DNA of 64,000 nucleotides from Plantago elongata (lineage: Eukaryota > Streptophyta > Magnoliopsida > Lamiales > Plantaginaceae), in contig JAYMSP010000098.1 of the NCBI GenBank assembly GCA_036897095.1, positions 1 through 64,000 of the forward strand, written 5' to 3'. A program made the position numbers and the translations under genes. The stretch's first letter is position 1, and every line of letters starts with the position of its first letter. The notes below the pieces were generated by a model that had not been told where the DNA came from, did no database searches, and worked only from the letters and a program-made list of their open reading frames with translations. This document shows, one piece after another, positions 60,967-64,000 of the stretch.

Positions 60967-62297
60967 TTTCTTAGTCGCATTCTTAAGGCAAAATATTTTT
61001 CAAATTGTGATATGCTAGATGCTAAGTCAAGTCCGAATGCCTCCTACACTTGGAAATCGATTTATGGGTCCCTGGAACTGGTTAAGTCAGGTCTAATCTG
61101 GCATATAGGCAACGGGGAGTCAGTGAGCGTGTGGGGTGATAGCTGGGTCCCTGGTACGTTCAATCGCAAACCTCTGACGCCAGATTTGTACGACATCGGT
61201 GACACGGCTGTAGCTAACTTTTTGAAGCCGGATGGTATGGGCTGGGATGTGAATCTGTTGAATTGCGTCTTCTAGGACTGCAATGTGGAGGAGATTTTGC
61301 GTATTCCCATCACCCGAATTAGTACTGTAGATTCTAGTCGCTGGTTCTTTAATAAGAATGGATACTACTCGGTCCATACTGCTTATTATCAAGCCTGGGA
61401 CTTGAAAAAACAGAAGCAGGCCCCTGTTGCATCTACATCTGTTGTGGTCGAAAGGGATTGGAACTTCGTTTGGAAACTTGATATACCCAATAAAATTCGG
61501 GTGTTCTTATGGCGTCTTCTCCATAACGGCCTTCCTGTTTTGTAAAATCTGGAACACCGTAATATTCAAGTGGACAATCTCTGTCCATTGTGTTTACAAG
61601 CTAATGAAACTGTGATGCATATCTTTTACCATTGCCATTTTGCACGACTTATCTGGGCATTATCTAACTTACCCGCAAGAGCTTTTGTATCTAGCTGTAC
61701 TGATTGTTGGGGATGGATACAGGATGTTAAACAGGTGTTCAACCGAGATCAATTCAAGTTGTTCATTTGTATCTGTTGGAGCTTGTGGTACACACGCAAC
61801 GGAGTGTTGCATGACCGAAAGCAACCTGATGCACAATCTGTGGTGCATTTTGCAGCGGACTTCTTGAAAAGATATACGGAGGCTAAGCTACAGTACACCA
61901 CTACTCGGCCACCTGAATCTCCACAAGTTTGGGTGGCTCCCTCAGGTCTGTCCATCAAAATTAATGTTGATGCTGCCATGCTGCTATCTTTCGAAATGCA
62001 GCTGGGCTGGAAATCTTAGCCAGGAACTCGAGTGGATCTGTAATGGCATGGCGTCAGCGGGTTGCTCATTATATCCTGTGTCCTGATACTGCGGAGATGC
62101 TTGCTGTGTTGGAAGGGGTCCAATTAGCCATTGATTCCGGATGGCAGCAGGTCATTATTGAGAAACTTGTTACTTTATTTCACTCTATTTCTTTTCAGCA
62201 TACTGCTAGATTAGCAAATTCTTTGGCACATGATTTAGCCACTAGTTCAGTTAGTAATCTAGATGGTACTCAGATAGCTTCATTATTTCTGATGTAA
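60967..62297 (+). mobile_element. L1-type LINE ORF2 C-terminal part (zf-RVT and RNase H)
   Basis: Begins inside the segment after RT: LSRILKAKYFSNCDMLDAKS, SYTWKSIYGSLELVKSGLIW, WHIGNGESVSVWGDSWVPG. Then RWFFNKNGYYSVHTAYY, DIPNKIRVFLWRLLHNGLPV and the zf-RVT CPLCLQANETVMHIFYHCHF. RNase H follows: LSIKINVDAAM, and in a second frame AEMLAVLEGVQLAIDSGWQQ and ARLANSLAHDLA. In-frame stops lie after NCVF (about 61,273) and after GLPVL (61,543), and there is a frame change after 62,000. The segment around GWQQVIIE and KLVTLF lacks the usual E-D-S (usually ...ETDS...) block, a likely deletion. No poly(A) or TSD was found. RT is absent, so it is 5'-truncated. Confidence 0.9.
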
Positions 62298-62514
62298 ATC
62301 TCTGTTTCGATTTTCTAATGGAAGGATGACATCTTGGCGTAAAACAAAAAAGTTCCAAGGGATTTTACTAAAAGTATTATTTCGTGATGCCCTCAACTCT
62401 GTCATAATGAATTCAAGTTATTGTGAAGGTCAAGTGGATAACTTGGATGATTACACCCACCTTCAAATATCAATGTTATTTATTTTTTACATTTTACTTT
62501 TGACAACTTGTTTA
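62298..62514. other. Spacer after the LINE
   Basis: No gene. A short LINE 3' UTR may be included, but there is no A-rich end. Confidence 0.4.
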
Positions 62515-64000
62515 TCTATATAATAAAAGTAGAATCACCTACCGAAATTACACAAACAAACACGTAATTATAAAAGAGAATTTCACACTCTGAAAAGTTA
62601 GTAGCAACAATTACTTGTATCACCGTGCATATACAGTTCAAATTCAAATCTTATCAAATATTTAAATGACATGTATAACATACGAGATAAGACATCACAT
62701 TATCACTTGACTATATGCTTGCTTGGTTTTCATGTTAACTTTTCTCATTTTCCTCTTGTGAAATCTCAATTTAACTTTTTGTCACTTTAAATTAAAATTT
62801 ATCTCATAATTTATTTAAAAATAAGTCTCAAACGAGACCACCATTAAACAAAAATATAAAAGGCTAACTATCATTAATTATACAATCACTTCAAATAAAA
62901 AATTAGCTACTAAACTAACTCAATCCAACCAAGACTTAGAAAGTCGATCATTCTAAATTGGTCAATATATGTTGACATTTTAACCCACATTCTATATTAA
63001 TGACACAAAAACTTAAACACATAGAAACAAAATCCTCTCTATAAAACTTTTTCTCGCCGAAAAACACTCGATTCTCGCTGAAAAAGTTTGAACTCGCCAT
63101 AAAAGGCTCAAGTTCGCCGGAAACAACTCAAAAAGCGGTCGATCACACCGGAAACAACATCACAAAGGTATGAAAAGTTAGCTCTCGACCTAGTTTTTGT
63201 GAAATCCGTGATTATTTTGATGAATTTCATCTCGTATACACTTTTTTTCTCTTGAAATCTATCCAAATTGATTGAACCACGTTTGAAATCGATGAAATGA
63301 ACTATATGAAGGTATGATAAAGTTGAATTTCTTCTGATTTATGTGAAATTGATGTGTATTATAATGATGTTTATATTCAGATCTGGTATCTTAACCAATT
63401 GTTGTTCGGATTCAAAACAGATCTGAAAAATCTCATACAACAGCGATAAAATGTTCTTGATTATATATGTAATGTTTTGACTTATTTTGTGTAATGTTTT
63501 GGCTTATATGTCGGATGTTCAATAAAACAGAGTATATAAATATATGCTCCGAAATTTGTGTTTGTACTACGATTTTGTTATTATGCGTCGATCTACTCAA
63601 ATTATGTTTGTATGTAAGTTTCAACAATGTTTTCATTCAAATGTTAATTGATTGAATGGTTTTTTTTACAATAGCAGTTGAAATTCGAAAACAGCTTTGA
63701 AAAATCGCGTATAACTGTTGTAGCTAATATGTGCAATGTTGTCGCTTATGCATGTAATGTTATATGTGATATGTAACATGTAATACATGCAATAGTTCTA
63801 ATAATATGTGTTATGTGTTTTATACAATGTGCTACATTACTTGTGTAATGTTCTTACCGTATATCTGTAATATTTTGTAAATATGCAGTGTACAACTACA
63901 TCAATATGTTATGTGTTGTCGACGATGTTCTACGTTATTTGTATACTGTTTTATATCTATCTCTGTGATATTTTTGTAATGTGCATTGTATGATGTTACA
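62515..64000 (+). mobile_element. Possible Helitron left end and AT-rich interior (runs off the window)
   Basis: TCTATATAATAAAAGTAG at 62,515 follows an A, like a Helitron 5' end and similar to the ends at 7,061 and 34,566. At 63,045-63,160 there is a block of ctcgccg(g)aaaa repeats (five or so, irregular). From 63,440 the phrase tgtaatgtt and close variants (ttgtaatgt, gtgtaatgtt) recur many times. No coding region. The right end is outside the window, so the call is tentative. Confidence 0.3.
63440..64000. repeat. Degenerate short repeats around TGTAATGTT
   Basis: Variants of tgtaatgtt and atgtgttatgtg recur at irregular spacing over about 550 bp, continuing to the window edge. They have no fixed period. 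The block could be the leader of a transposon or a decayed minisatellite. Confidence 0.5.

Noticed and set aside
62326-62523. 65-residue plus-strand open frame after the third LINE
   Set aside because: No domain; hydrophobic end arises from AT-rich sequence.

Overview
This window is nuclear DNA of a flowering plant, most likely a eudicot. It is AT-rich and gene-poor. It holds three recognisable host genes, all on the minus strand and all plant families, among Ty1/copia elements primed by initiator tRNA-Met, L1-type LINE tails, Helitron helicase debris, a TRIM, a tRNA-derived SINE and a hAT-type MITE. No rRNA gene, functional tRNA gene, CRISPR array or bacterial-style operon was seen. The species cannot be named from the sequence alone.

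Host genes. (1) 2,341-5,796: a complete six-exon GOLDEN2-LIKE (GLK) transcription factor, which switches on chloroplast-development genes. All five introns fit at phase 0, giving a 431-residue protein. (2) 53,782-54,468: an intronless DMP (DUF679) four-pass membrane protein of 228 residues. (3) 58,549-60,363: a single-exon PARN-like protein of 604 residues related to poly(A)-specific ribonuclease. Its first nuclease motif has lost the catalytic Asp and Glu, so it is probably a pseudo-nuclease. Exon-like minus-strand pieces at 55.7-56.9 kb may be remains of a fourth, unidentified gene. The three genes do not form a pathway; they are islands in repeats.

Layout. 0-7 kb: small repeats, GLK and its promoter. 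7.06-8.39 kb: a candidate non-autonomous Helitron. 8.4-15.7 kb: mostly unassigned AT-rich DNA with a tandem duplication and a SINE flanked by target-site duplications. 15.68-30.85 kb: a very large (15.2 kb) minus-strand Ty1/copia element of Sirevirus-like design with two LTRs, a CCTTG target-site duplication, PBS, PPT, gag, pol and about 5 kb of extra putative coding sequence after pol. 31-42 kb: several old Helitron helicase fragments on the plus strand, a TRIM at 32.97-33.63 kb and LTR footprints. 42.9 kb: a 153-bp MITE. 44.5-51.35 kb: a minus-strand LINE tail split by a second Ty1/copia element whose 5' end is tandemly duplicated. 52.19-52.79 kb: a short plus-strand LINE insertion with a 12-bp target-site duplication. 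60.97-62.3 kb: a third LINE tail. 62.5-64 kb: AT-rich DNA that may begin another Helitron.

All retroelements here look broken and are treated as fossils. No wholly new system stands out. The best leads are the PARN-like protein with lost catalytic residues, the intron-like architecture of the extra region in the giant copia element, the nested LINE/copia locus, and the cluster of Helitron helicase pieces.
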